NCBI RefSeq assembly: GCF_027531545.1 | Contig: NZ_JAPZSC010000014.1 | Span: 1-63,973, forward strand | DNA length: 63,973 bases | Direction of reading: 5' to 3' | Source of the DNA: Silanimonas sp. | GTDB taxonomy: Bacteria; Pseudomonadota; Gammaproteobacteria; Xanthomonadales; Xanthomonadaceae | Shown here: positions 51,501 through 59,613 of the stretch, piece after piece | Numbering within the stretch: the stretch's first letter is position 1 | How the letters are laid out: each line of letters starts with the position of its first letter | Program-made: the position numbers and the translations under genes | Notes under the pieces: model-generated | The model's input: the letters and a program-made list of their open reading frames with translations, nothing else | What the model was told of the DNA's origin: nothing | Databases searched by the model: none

Positions 51501-52775
51501 ACCTGGTCCGACGGGAGCAGCGAACCCGAATGGGTCGCTCAACGGACGTTGTCACCCAGGCCTGCCGCGCAGGTCCTCGCAGAAATCGCAGCCCACCAGG
51601 AGTACTCGATCTTCGGCGAGACCTTGACGGGACCGGACCGCCTGTCGAGAGAGTCGACCAGCGAATCGTTCGCAAACCAAGTCTCTGATCGACAACCTGG
51701 GCAGGCGCTCGACTTGAAGGCACGCTTTGCCGGCTGTCTGTTGGGTGGGGCAGTCGGCGATGCGATGGGCGCGCCGGTGGAGTTCCTGAGGCGTTCCGAG
51801 ATCCTGGCGCAGTTCGGTTCACAAGGCATCACGGACTATGCGCCGGCCTACGGATCCCTGGGTGCGATCACCGACGACACGCAGATGGCCCTCTTCACCG
51901 CCGAAGGGCTGCTGAGGACCTGGGTTCGAGGTGCGACGAAGGGAATCGCTGACCCTTCCAGCATCGTCGCCAATGCCTATCTCCGATGGCTGCGCACACA
52001 AGGTGAACGGCCTGATCGAGACCTTGAGGTTGGTGCCGACAAGCCTGGTTGGCTGTTCGAGCATCGGGCGCTCCATAGCCGACGCGCTCCGGGCAGCACC
52101 TGCCTATCGGCGCTGAGGACCATGTCCGGGCTGGGCGAGCCGGCCCTCAATGACAGCAAGGGCTGCGGCGGTGTCATGCGAGTTGCGCCGGTGGGTCTGT
52201 ACGCGTGGCATCTTCGATCACGGCAGACGCTGGAGGAAGTGTTCGCGCTGGGTCGCGATCTCGCCGCACTGACCCATGGGCACCCTACGGGATCGTTGGC
52301 TGGTGGTGTGCTGGCGGTGCTCGTGTTCAGGCTGGTTGCCGGGGGGCACCTGATCGAGGCGATCGGAGATGCGAAGGGGTGCCTGCGACGGTGGCCGGAT
52401 CACGAGGAAACACTTCGCGCCATTGAGCAGGCCGAGACCCTCTCCCAGTCACAAAGCTCGCCCATCGAGGCGATCGCAGCTCTCGGTGAGGGTTGGACTG
52501 CGGAGGAAGCGCTTGCGATCGGTCTGTATTGCGCTCTTGTCGCCGGGAGCTTCAAGGAAGGGGTGATCCTGGCCGTGAATCACGATGGCGATTCCGATTC
52601 GACGGGCGCCATCGCGGGACACCTGCTTGGATTGATGCATGGGGTCCAGGACATTCCTCGGGATTGGCTGGCACCACTCGAACTCCGCGAACTGATCGTT
52701 CAGGTGGCAGATGATTTGGCCTGCCTGGATACCGTCGATCCCAACCGTCTCGCAGAGCGGTATCCGGGATACTGA
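48600..52775 (+). CDS. Lhr-like helicase fused to ADP-ribosylglycohydrolase
   Basis: The 1,391-residue protein has an SF2 helicase core. Motif I is ATAAGKTEAA (about residue 51), motif II VVDELHAF (about 157), motif III LSATLGD, and motif VI RQRLGRSGRR (about 358). Domains resembling BrxHI/Lhr accessory modules extend to about 760. Residues 860-1005 are an unknown beta-rich domain. Residues 1038-1391 are an ARH/DraG ADP-ribosylglycohydrolase: GDAMGAPVE near 1050, TDDTQM near 1090 and GDSDSTGAIAG near 1328 supply the Mg2+-binding acids. The ARH residues look intact, so removal of ADP-ribose from protein or nucleic acid is expected. The partners are TerB-like and BrxD-like genes. I know no named defence system with this fusion. 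Confidence 0.85.
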   Translation: MSATASSSFHLLDERIQRFIWAEGWESLRDAQETAIPLIVKGDRDVIVAAATAAGKTEAAFLPALTHLVQADTPGLAVYISPLKALINDQFGRLDRLCEQLEVPVWPWHGDISASSKSRFLSQRRGVLLITPESLEAMLCNRGTAIGSTFERLSYLVVDELHAFIGTERGKQLQALMHRIERVIGRRVPRIGLSATLGDMGLAAEFLRPGHGAAVALVESKSSGGELRILVKGYEEPRVVRGEQEDGESEPVTPAQIAGHLFKGLRGSNNLVFPNSRREVERYTHLLTRMCEAQQVPNEFWPHHGSLSKEIRAETEAALKQKERPATAICTNTLELGIDIGAVKSVAQIGPPPSVASLRQRLGRSGRRKGEPAVLRGYCVEDALGGQPSIADELRLGTVQMAAMISLLLEGWFEPPSVKGAHLSTLVQQVLSFIAQNGGATIGQLHGLLCAPATPFSVVAKDEFVELIRHLGQKELLVQDSSGVLLHGRIGEKLVNHYTFYAAFTSDEEFRIVAGGKSLGTLPVSQVLTIGQRILFAGRTWKVEDIDEEQKTIHVSRAAGGAPPLFSGGAGRTHTRVRQRMRQLLEGDELPSHLDEVARRFLAEGRANYRARGLSDAYVLDQGREVLLLTWLGDAANEAMACLLRRRGFVAAPAGPGVEVLKGQATLEDIVDVLFDAGLDEVPPLDVLLADTRNLQREKWDWALPDRLLRKAYGSQHLDLEEALGWIRTLPGAGRLGTAGSLATGESLGTVVDPAAPDAGGGIADGPSERLHLAPMEGFAEVRLKQAALDSIGLPQMSYPVPIHVLQGGLADDGHLPLAAMLHGLQLQARPGGAPWRDMEPVMARLASLTSPDDNRAVISASSDAWWLELGPVDLTGRIVTIQRGDHLIAAVTPRDDGRLRVSTYRPLDAKSLEYLLGLGQAAHPVHGVNMRENNWEYALDCSAGNGNHYAAERGEAYLSRWDGGLGTWSDGSSEPEWVAQRTLSPRPAAQVLAEIAAHQEYSIFGETLTGPDRLSRESTSESFANQVSDRQPGQALDLKARFAGCLLGGAVGDAMGAPVEFLRRSEILAQFGSQGITDYAPAYGSLGAITDDTQMALFTAEGLLRTWVRGATKGIADPSSIVANAYLRWLRTQGERPDRDLEVGADKPGWLFEHRALHSRRAPGSTCLSALRTMSGLGEPALNDSKGCGGVMRVAPVGLYAWHLRSRQTLEEVFALGRDLAALTHGHPTGSLAGGVLAVLVFRLVAGGHLIEAIGDAKGCLRRWPDHEETLRAIEQAETLSQSQSSPIEAIAALGEGWTAEEALAIGLYCALVAGSFKEGVILAVNHDGDSDSTGAIAGHLLGLMHGVQDIPRDWLAPLELRELIVQVADDLACLDTVDPNRLAERYPGY

Positions 52776-52882
52776 GGGGCGGGTGGCGCGAGCGTGGCCA
52801 GAACGCATCCGGGCCTGTTGACTGTGAACCGAGCGCAGGTCGGGCAAGCAAAGGCGCGAGTTTCGGCGTGCACAATTGCCCC

Positions 52883-53344
52883 ATGCCGAACATTGCTACC
52901 GTATTGAAGGCAGAGATCGTTCGACTGGCGCGCAAGGAACTGCGCGAGCAGGTCGATCCACTGAGGAAGAGCCTGTCCGCATCCCGAGCGGAAGTCGCGG
53001 CTCTCAAGCGCAAGGTCAGCGACCTTGAGCGGCAGATCAGGCATGCGTCGCGCGTCCTGCCTGATGTCCCCGCTGTTCCGCAGGCAGAGTTGTCGAGTGC
53101 AGAAGATGTCAGCCGCTTCCGGTTTCGTGCAGGGGGCATGGCCAGCAATCGCAAGCGCCTGGGCTTGTCGGCTGCGGATTTCGGGTTGCTGGTCGGCGCA
53201 TCCGGGCAGAGCGTTTATGCCTGGGAGCAGGGCAAGGCACGCCCCAGGGGCAAGAACCTCGCGGCCATCGCTGCCTTGCGCGGGGTTGGCAAGCGCGAGG
53301 TGGTGGAGCGGTTGGCATCCCTGAAGTCGGGCGAGCAGCCGTAG
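52883..53344 (+). CDS. Coiled-coil XRE-type regulator
   Basis: The 153-residue protein has an N-terminal coiled coil (about residues 25-60) and a C-terminal HTH (LSAADFGLLVGASGQSVYAWE, 95-125) followed by a basic tail. The HTH-at-the-end layout is unusual for XRE repressors. It lies 107 bp after the helicase and 138 bp before parB, so it may regulate either. I cannot assign a target. Confidence 0.65.
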   Translation: MPNIATVLKAEIVRLARKELREQVDPLRKSLSASRAEVAALKRKVSDLERQIRHASRVLPDVPAVPQAELSSAEDVSRFRFRAGGMASNRKRLGLSAADFGLLVGASGQSVYAWEQGKARPRGKNLAAIAALRGVGKREVVERLASLKSGEQP

Positions 53345-53482
53345 GCGAGCCGACGCGCGGCCCAGCGTCGTGACCGGGCCATCGGGGAGCGCTCCTCGCC
53401 ACCCTTGAAGTGCACGGGCTCGATGGGATCCTGACTGCATGGTGGGCCGCCGGCCTGCCATGCAACCGATCAGGAGTCCCTC

Positions 53483-55624
53483 ATGAGATTCTCCAAAGCC
53501 GAGGTCGACGCCATCATCGAGGCGTCCCCTCGCACCTTCGTTCCCTTCAACAAGCTGGTGCTGTCCGAGGACCACCAGGCCCGCAGTGGCACGGCGCCCG
53601 CGATGTCGCTGCCGGAACTGGCCGCGTCGATCAAGGACAGCGGTGTGCTGCAGAACCTCGTCGTCGTCCAGGCGGCGCGCGGGCGCTACGAGGTCTGCGC
53701 AGGCGGACGGCGGCTCGCCGCGCTCACGCTGCTCGTGCAGCAGGGCGACATCGCCGACAACTACCCCGTGCCGGTGCTCGTCGTGCCGGCTGACAAGGCG
53801 CTCATCGCGAGCCTTGCCGAGAACTGCTTCCACGTGCCGATGCACCCGGCCGACGAGTTCGCCGCCTTCGCCAGACTGCTCGCGCAGGGCAAGTCCGTCG
53901 AGGACGTGGCCGCAGCCTTCGGCGTGACGCCGCTCATCGTCAAGCGACGCATGAAGCTCGCCACCGTCTCGCCCCGGCTGATGGCCCTGTACCGCGAAGG
54001 CGGCATCGGCCTGGACTGCCTCATGGTGCTGGCCTCGGTCGACGATCACCAGCGCCAGGAGCAGGCCTGGGCCGGTCTGCCGAGCTGGAACCAGCGCCCG
54101 GAGCATCTGCGGCAGTTGCTGACCCGGGGCGAGATCGAATCGGACGCCGACCCGCTGGCCCGGTTCGTCACCGTCAAGGCCTACGAGAAGGCCGGCGGAC
54201 CACTGCGCCGCGACCTGTTCAGCGACGACGATCGCAAGGCCTACCTGCTGGACCCGGCCCTGCTGGAGCGCCTCGCCGCCGACAAGCTGGGCAAGCGCGC
54301 GAAGCAACTCCTGTCTGAAGGCTGGAAGTGGGTCGACATCCGTCCGCGCTTCGCCTACGACGAGTACGTCAAGCACGGCGAGCTGCGCAAGCCCCGCCGC
54401 GCCCCGACGCCCGAGGAAGCCCAGGCGCTGAAGGCGCTGGACACGCGCATCGCTGCCCTGCACGAGCAGATGGACGCGCTGGTGGACCGCGACGGCGATG
54501 GTGATGCCGGCGAGGGCGTCAGCGATGGCGGCGAGGCGAACGACGCCGCCGACGAGGACGACGCGTCGCGCGACCGTGCCTTCCTCGCCCTGGAGTCCGA
54601 GGCCGATGGGCTGGAGGAAGAGCGCAAGGCCAGGCTCGAGGCATTGACCGAATGGCCCGTGGCCTGGATGGCGCTCGCCGGATGCGTGCTGCATGTGGGC
54701 ACGGACGGCCGTGCCGCGGTCAAGGCAGGGCTCATCCGTCCCGAGGATCGGGCCGACCTGGCGCAGGCCATCACCGAGGCTGCCGGACAGAAGTCGGCCG
54801 GTGGCGGCGGCTCGGAAGACGGCGCGGATTCTGCGCGCGGCTCGGGGCTCCCGGCCCTGCAGTCGCTTCCATCGGCAGCCGGCGCCACGGCACGGCCCGT
54901 GCACTCCGAGAAGCTCATGCGCCGCCTCACGGCCCACCGTGTCGCCGCGATCCAGGCCGAGCTGCTGGACCGCCCCGAGGTTGCGCTGGCGGCACTGGCG
55001 ACCCACCTGACGCTGAAGCTGCTGGCCGACCCGCTCCATGGCGCCTACCGACTGCCCAACCTGCTGGCGATCAGCGCGACCGGCAACCAGCACGAACTGC
55101 GGGGCGCGGCCGAGGACATCGAGGCAAGCCCGGCGGCCCAGCGTATCGAAGCCGACCGCATCGCCTGGATCGAGCACCTGCCCAAGGAACCCGACGCGGT
55201 GTTCGACTGGATGCTGGGGCAGCCGCCGCAGACGGTGCAGCGGCTGCTGACCTTCCTGGTCGCGTCCACCGTGAACGGCATCACCGGCACCGACACCGGC
55301 CGACCGGTCAATGACGGTCTGGCCCGCGCCCTCGGCCTGGACATGACGCGATGGTGGTCGGCGACGGGGGAGGCCTACCTTCAGCACGTGTCCAAGGCGA
55401 GGGTGGTCGAGGTGGTGCACGCGGTGGCCGGCGCCAAGGTTGCTGGTCCGCTCGCGGCGCTGAAGAAGGACGCCGCGGTGGCGCAGGCCGAACAACTGCT
55501 CGCCGGGCGTGGCTGGTTGCCCGACTGCCTGCGCGTGCAGCCGCACGCCGATGCCCCGGTGACGGGTGGCGAGGAGGTCGACGCCAACGATCCAGCACGG
55601 ACCGAGGCGCCCGCTTGCGCCTGA
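53483..55624 (+). CDS. parB: ParB-family partition/nuclease-fold protein
   Basis: The 713-residue protein has a ParB/Spo0J domain (about residues 15-215). The CTP-binding or nuclease box is GGRRLAAL near 76, with ENCFHVPMHPADEFAAF near 112. An HTH (VEDVAAAFGVTPLIVKRRM) follows. A very acidic linker lies near 335-365 and a large helical C-terminal half covers 470-713. Long ParB proteins like this are typical of plasmids and ICEs and may serve in partition or as regulators. There is no ParA gene next to it; the ParM-like gene at 58.3 kb may be the motor. Confidence 0.82.
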   Translation: MRFSKAEVDAIIEASPRTFVPFNKLVLSEDHQARSGTAPAMSLPELAASIKDSGVLQNLVVVQAARGRYEVCAGGRRLAALTLLVQQGDIADNYPVPVLVVPADKALIASLAENCFHVPMHPADEFAAFARLLAQGKSVEDVAAAFGVTPLIVKRRMKLATVSPRLMALYREGGIGLDCLMVLASVDDHQRQEQAWAGLPSWNQRPEHLRQLLTRGEIESDADPLARFVTVKAYEKAGGPLRRDLFSDDDRKAYLLDPALLERLAADKLGKRAKQLLSEGWKWVDIRPRFAYDEYVKHGELRKPRRAPTPEEAQALKALDTRIAALHEQMDALVDRDGDGDAGEGVSDGGEANDAADEDDASRDRAFLALESEADGLEEERKARLEALTEWPVAWMALAGCVLHVGTDGRAAVKAGLIRPEDRADLAQAITEAAGQKSAGGGGSEDGADSARGSGLPALQSLPSAAGATARPVHSEKLMRRLTAHRVAAIQAELLDRPEVALAALATHLTLKLLADPLHGAYRLPNLLAISATGNQHELRGAAEDIEASPAAQRIEADRIAWIEHLPKEPDAVFDWMLGQPPQTVQRLLTFLVASTVNGITGTDTGRPVNDGLARALGLDMTRWWSATGEAYLQHVSKARVVEVVHAVAGAKVAGPLAALKKDAAVAQAEQLLAGRGWLPDCLRVQPHADAPVTGGEEVDANDPARTEAPACA

Positions 55625-55652
55625 ACGCAGGGCCGGCCCGGGCCGGGCCGGC

Positions 55653-56960
55653 TCATGCGACCGGGACAGGCGTGTCACCGTCGTCCCCGATGCTCCGCGG
55701 CCCGGGCTTGCCGGTCTCGCCCTGGGCCGGGTCGCGGCTCCCTGCAGGCGCGCGCCGGATCGCACCGATGTAGGCGCCGGCCGAGCGCAGGCGGGCATGG
55801 CCCGCGATTCGGGCCACACGCAGCCTCGCCTGGCGGTCGAGGTCCTGATCGACAGGCCCACCGCCACGCACCGGCGCGGGCGTGCCTGTCGTGTCCTGAT
55901 ACTGGCCTTGAAGGTGGTCGTGCCGCGCCCCGTGCCCGGTGGTGCCGCTCTGGCGCTTCGTGAGGCCGAACTTGCGCAGCGCATAGTCCAGGCGACGGAG
56001 GTTGGACTTCAGGTCCCGATCCGGCGCCCCCATGTGTGCGTCATGGCCGCTGACCACGCTGCGGGCATGCGCGATGGCCGACTGCTGCTCCTCGGTGGCC
56101 AGCGGCAGCCAGCGCGCACGGCCTCCCTTGCCCTTCGTCCACAGATACCGATCCGCCTCCCGTTGCTCGTCGGGCAGGCCTGTCTCCTCGAACGGATGCA
56201 CGTGGGCGTAGGGGCGGCACATCACCGACTCCTTGCGCCGCAGGCCGACCTTCACCATCAGGCGCATCGACGCGCCGATGCGGGCATCGTAGGCAGAGAC
56301 CTGGGCCAGCAAGGCCTCCACGTCGATGCCGTTGCCGCTCCAGCTCTTGTCTCGCTGGGCGTTCTCGTGGCGCTCGTACTCGTCAGGCGTCAGGCCGTAG
56401 TGCTCGGGCCTGCGGATGAAGCCCGGCTTGTTGAGCCACATCGCCAGGCCGCGCAGGAAGCTCAGGTAGGTCTGGATCGTCCCCGGCGAAAGCTTCCGTC
56501 GCTGCCAGACCTTCACCATCGCCTGGACATGCCGCTGTCCCAGGTTGCGGGGATCGGGCGCCAGCTTGAAGCCGGCGTCGGTGTGCAGCTCGCGGAAGAA
56601 GCGTCGCAGGAAGTGGGCGCGCTCGTAGCGCGTCTTGTGCGACACGGTCTTCTCCAGCGCGGTGTGCAGCGGGTTGAACAGCTCGATCAGCACGTCCACC
56701 ACCCGGTTCACGGGCGTCCTGCCTGGCGGGTACATGGCCAGCACCTGCTGGGGCGACTTGCCGGCCCAGTTCTGGCGGCGTGGCGAGTCCTGGCCATGCA
56801 CGCGGCCTGGGCTGGCCGAGGTCATCGAGGAGTTCCTGGAAGGGCGGGCGGGTGAGGGGGGCAGGGTGGAGCCATTGCGCGGGTCGTTGCGGCGGTCGTT
56901 GAGGGAGAGCGGTGCCTGCCGGCGGCGGCGCGAGGGTTCTGCACGGCGGATACGGGACAT
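55653..56960 (-). CDS. int: Tyrosine integrase of the ICE (Integrase_1 type)
   Basis: The 435-residue protein has a SAM-like core-binding domain (FRRFFRELHTDAGFKLAPDP) and a catalytic domain. The catalytic residues appear as R in VGLRRKESVM, K in KGKGGRARWLPL, HxxR in TGHGARHDH, GH in RIAGHARLRSAG, and Y in AYIGAI. The fit is to the integrase-domain (Integrase_1) class found on ICEs. ATG 56960 is chosen; the longer frame to 57320 adds low-complexity sequence. It converges with parB, and a 24-bp box lies 757 bp upstream. This is the only intact recombinase in the window and probably directs integration and excision. Confidence 0.82.
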   Translation of the reverse strand: MSRIRRAEPSRRRRQAPLSLNDRRNDPRNGSTLPPSPARPSRNSSMTSASPGRVHGQDSPRRQNWAGKSPQQVLAMYPPGRTPVNRVVDVLIELFNPLHTALEKTVSHKTRYERAHFLRRFFRELHTDAGFKLAPDPRNLGQRHVQAMVKVWQRRKLSPGTIQTYLSFLRGLAMWLNKPGFIRRPEHYGLTPDEYERHENAQRDKSWSGNGIDVEALLAQVSAYDARIGASMRLMVKVGLRRKESVMCRPYAHVHPFEETGLPDEQREADRYLWTKGKGGRARWLPLATEEQQSAIAHARSVVSGHDAHMGAPDRDLKSNLRRLDYALRKFGLTKRQSGTTGHGARHDHLQGQYQDTTGTPAPVRGGGPVDQDLDRQARLRVARIAGHARLRSAGAYIGAIRRAPAGSRDPAQGETGKPGPRSIGDDGDTPVPVA

Positions 56961-57716
56961 GGTGGGCTTTCTGCAAGGTGGCGGACTGCCCGAACAGCAC
57001 GCCGGTGGATGAACGGTCCGGGGGACCGGAGTTGGAGGAATCCATCTGGACATCCCCGGGGCCGATTCCTGGCAAGCCCACGGCGATGGAGATCGTGTGC
57101 AACGTCGGTGCGGCGGTCGATCTCTGCAGCGCCACACCCACCCATGGCTTTGCTGTCCGGGCTCCCCGTGGTCTTCGGCGAGGGGCCTGGTCAGCTCGGT
57201 CAGACTTAAAAATGGAACACGTTGATCCAGGCCGCCTGCGCATTTCTGCGACGCGACGACAAGGGTGATGTCCACCCCGCTCGGGGCTGGGTGCGACATC
57301 GACGCCAGGGCACCACTCAAAAGGTTTGCCCTGGGTCATTCGGTGGATCAGGCCTGGTGTGCAGCGCCGGCCACTCGCATGGGTCCACCCCTGACCGAGA
57401 GTCCAGGGCGGTGTCGAGTTGATGAGCGAGGGTCGTGCGGGGAGCCTCATGGAGGCCATCACGCCGCGCGATGCGCGTCATGCGCGCGTGCTCAAGGGCT
57501 GGCGGGAACGGTGCGCGGCATCAGGTGCCGCCACGGGGTTCTGCTGCGCCGGTGCGCTTGTAGGAGCGCCCAGCCGTCATCGCGGGGATGCGGCTGGCAA
57601 GGACCGGGCAGATCACTGCGGTGGTGGATGACTCGGCACGCTCGCGGCGTCGATCCTTCTGGAGGTCGAGGCCGGTCGCGCCACCCGTTCGGGACGGGAA
57701 CTTCGGTTGAAGGCAC

Positions 57717-57740
57717 GAGGCAGGTAACGACTGCGACGCC
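57717..57740 (-). promoter_or_regulatory. Repeated 24-bp box, copy 4 (toward integrase)
   Basis: Minus strand GGCGTCGCAGTCG, T, TACCTGCCTC, identical to copy 2 and oriented toward the integrase gene. Confidence 0.7.
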
Positions 57741-58084
57741 TGCGATGCTCGTCTTCTTCGAGAGGACGGAGCGGGCCAGGAGCCCTCGGGAGCCCACAGT
57801 GGAAACCGCGACGCCATCCACGGTCAAGGCCGCATGCGCAGCGCCCGCCGCAAGACCCCTGATCGGGCGGCCCTTGGGGCAGGCAGTTGACGGCGCGAGA
57901 TTCGGCGGCAGGGCCCATCTAGCGTCGCAATGGCCCGGATCGCCAGCAACGGCGCGGGGTTGACAGGCAAGGCTGCCGCCTCAGGTACCCCGACTGGGCC
58001 GGCATCGGCCTCGCTTGGCGGTGTGAGGCGCCGGCGTGCGCGCCGATGGACGGGGTTGACGAGTGACTTTGCAATGTGACCGTG

Positions 58085-58166
58085 GTGACACCACGCGGCC
58101 TCCTCGTCCGTTCGGTGTCATCCGAGGGGCAGTGCAGTGCTTCTGCAGTGCCAGCGCAGTGACACC
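58085..58166 (+). repeat. Candidate centromere-like repeats upstream of parM
   Basis: GTGACACC occurs at 58085-58092 and 58159-58166, and GGTGTCA inverted near 58114-58120. GCAGTG occurs four times (58129, 58134, 58145, 58156). ParM-type operons often carry their centromere or operator just upstream. Confidence 0.45.
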
Positions 58167-58273
58167 GGGACGGATCCGACGTCGAAATCGCGCCTGTAGA
58201 GGCAGGTATTCGCGTGGAGGAACAGGGTCGGTCTGTCGATCCTGAGCACTCTCTCGTTCACTCGGAGAACACC

Positions 58274-59323
58274 ATGAACCTGATCGTGAGGGCGGTGGAT
58301 GTCGGTTCCGGCAACACCAAGTTCGTCACCGGCACGGCAGACAGCGAGATCCGCTGCGCAAGCTTCCCGTCGCTGGCCTACCCGTCCAGCAACGGACAAC
58401 CACTCTGGCCCGGCGGCGATGGGGCCAAGACGATGTTCATCCCGGTCGGGTCGCTCTTCTATGAAGTCGGTCCCGAGGTCAGGCTCGCGGCCGACACCTT
58501 CCGGGCGACGCAGCTGCACGACGACTACATCGAGTCGCCGGAGTACATGGCGCTGCTGCGCGGTGCGCTGCGCTCGATGCGGCAGAGCCAGATCGACCTG
58601 CTGGTCGTCGGGCTTCCGGTGGCGCTGTTCGCGGTGAAGAAGGCGGCCCTGGAGCGGGTCATGACGGGCGAGCACGATGTCGGCGGCGGCAGGAAGGTCA
58701 GTGTGGTGCGCACGCTGGCTGTTGCCCAGCCTCAAGGCGCGCTGGCTTTCTACGCGCACGCCCACGGCAAGCTCGCCGAGATCGCCAAGGAGCGCAGCCT
58801 GATCATCGATCCAGGTGCGAGGACCTTCGACTGGCTCGTCGCCCAGGGCATGCGACTGGTGCAGAAGCAGAGCCACTCCGTGAATCGGGGTGTCGCCGAC
58901 GTGCTGAAGCTGCTCGCCGCCGAGATCACCAAGGACATCGGCACGCCCTTCCGCGATCTGGACGCCATCGACATGGCGCTGCGGACCGGCAAGGCCCCGG
59001 TGATCTTCCAGAAGCCCTACGACCTCAAGCGGCTGCTGCCGCTGGCCGAGAGCGTGACGGAGCAGGCTGTGTCGAGCATGAAGGAGTGGATCGAATCGCC
59101 GCACAGCCTGCAGAACATCATCCTCGTGGGCGGAGGCGCCTTCCTGTTCCGCAAGGCCGTGAAGTCGGCGTTTCCGCGCCACCGGATCCTCGAGATCAAG
59201 GAGCCTGTGTTCGCCAACGTGAGGGGGTTTCAGCTGGCTGGGATGACCTATGCGCGAACCGTGCTGGCGGCCGATCGCGACAAGTCGACCACGGCCGAGC
59301 GCGCTGCAGGAGATGCCGCATGA
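58274..59323 (+). CDS. parM: ParM/StbA-like actin-type segregation protein
   Basis: The 349-residue protein has the actin-fold nucleotide sites: VDVGSGNTKF near residue 10 (phosphate 1), LIIDPGARTFDWLV near 178 (phosphate 2), and ILVGGGAFLF near 285 (adenosine). ParM forms filaments that move plasmid copies apart. On an ICE it would stabilise the excised circle. ATG 58274 follows a GGAGAACACC site. It overlaps the next gene by ATGA, so a four-gene operon follows. Confidence 0.78.
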   Translation: MNLIVRAVDVGSGNTKFVTGTADSEIRCASFPSLAYPSSNGQPLWPGGDGAKTMFIPVGSLFYEVGPEVRLAADTFRATQLHDDYIESPEYMALLRGALRSMRQSQIDLLVVGLPVALFAVKKAALERVMTGEHDVGGGRKVSVVRTLAVAQPQGALAFYAHAHGKLAEIAKERSLIIDPGARTFDWLVAQGMRLVQKQSHSVNRGVADVLKLLAAEITKDIGTPFRDLDAIDMALRTGKAPVIFQKPYDLKRLLPLAESVTEQAVSSMKEWIESPHSLQNIILVGGGAFLFRKAVKSAFPRHRILEIKEPVFANVRGFQLAGMTYARTVLAADRDKSTTAERAAGDAA

Positions 59324-59613
59324 CCGGCCCCACCAAGACCTCGGAGCCGCCGCGCATCCGGCTCGTGTTCCAGCTCGAGAGGGCGGAACTGCCTCGTCTC
59401 TATGACGAGCTCGCACGGTTCCACAAGGGCGTGAAGCGTGTCGGCAGACTGCGCACGCTGGCCTACGAGGGGCTGCTGGTCCAGCAGGGCGTCCTGAAGC
59501 TCCCTGGGCAGGCATCCAGCGATGCGCCCGGCACGATCAGCTTCGACGGCGACGGGGCGGAGGTCACGAACGGACTCTTCGAGCCCGCGATCGATGACCG
59601 GGATGGGCCATGA
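59320..59613 (+). CDS. Probable ParR-like adaptor (97 aa)
   Basis: The 97-residue protein is small and coupled to parM by a 4-bp overlap, the position of the DNA-binding adaptor ParR/StbB. A basic helical segment, RLYDELARFHKGVKRVGRLR (about residues 25-44), could bind DNA. No ribbon-helix-helix signature is certain. The identity rests mainly on gene order. Confidence 0.5.
   Translation: MTGPTKTSEPPRIRLVFQLERAELPRLYDELARFHKGVKRVGRLRTLAYEGLLVQQGVLKLPGQASSDAPGTISFDGDGAEVTNGLFEPAIDDRDGP

Larger units (their letters stand above)
56961..58273. promoter_or_regulatory. Integrase-parM intergenic control region
   Basis: No convincing gene in 1.3 kb. It contains a 24-bp box (57717-57740), a TTGACA at 57959 and a TTGACG at 58054 as possible -35 elements. 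A repeat cluster at 58085-58166 lies just before the ParM-like gene. It may hold the oriT or par site of the element; I see nothing that settles this. Confidence 0.4.

Noticed and set aside
44861-52775. BrxD-helicase genes taken as the rest of the BREX type 2 operon at the left edge.
   Set aside because: They lie 40 kb away on the opposite strand, with a TerB partner and an ARH fusion, and no pglY or pglZ nearby. They are treated as a separate system.
57959-58060. TTGACA/TTGACG sites before the ParM operon as a defined promoter.
   Set aside because: No convincing -10 element lies at 16-18 bp from either, so I do not list them as a promoter feature.
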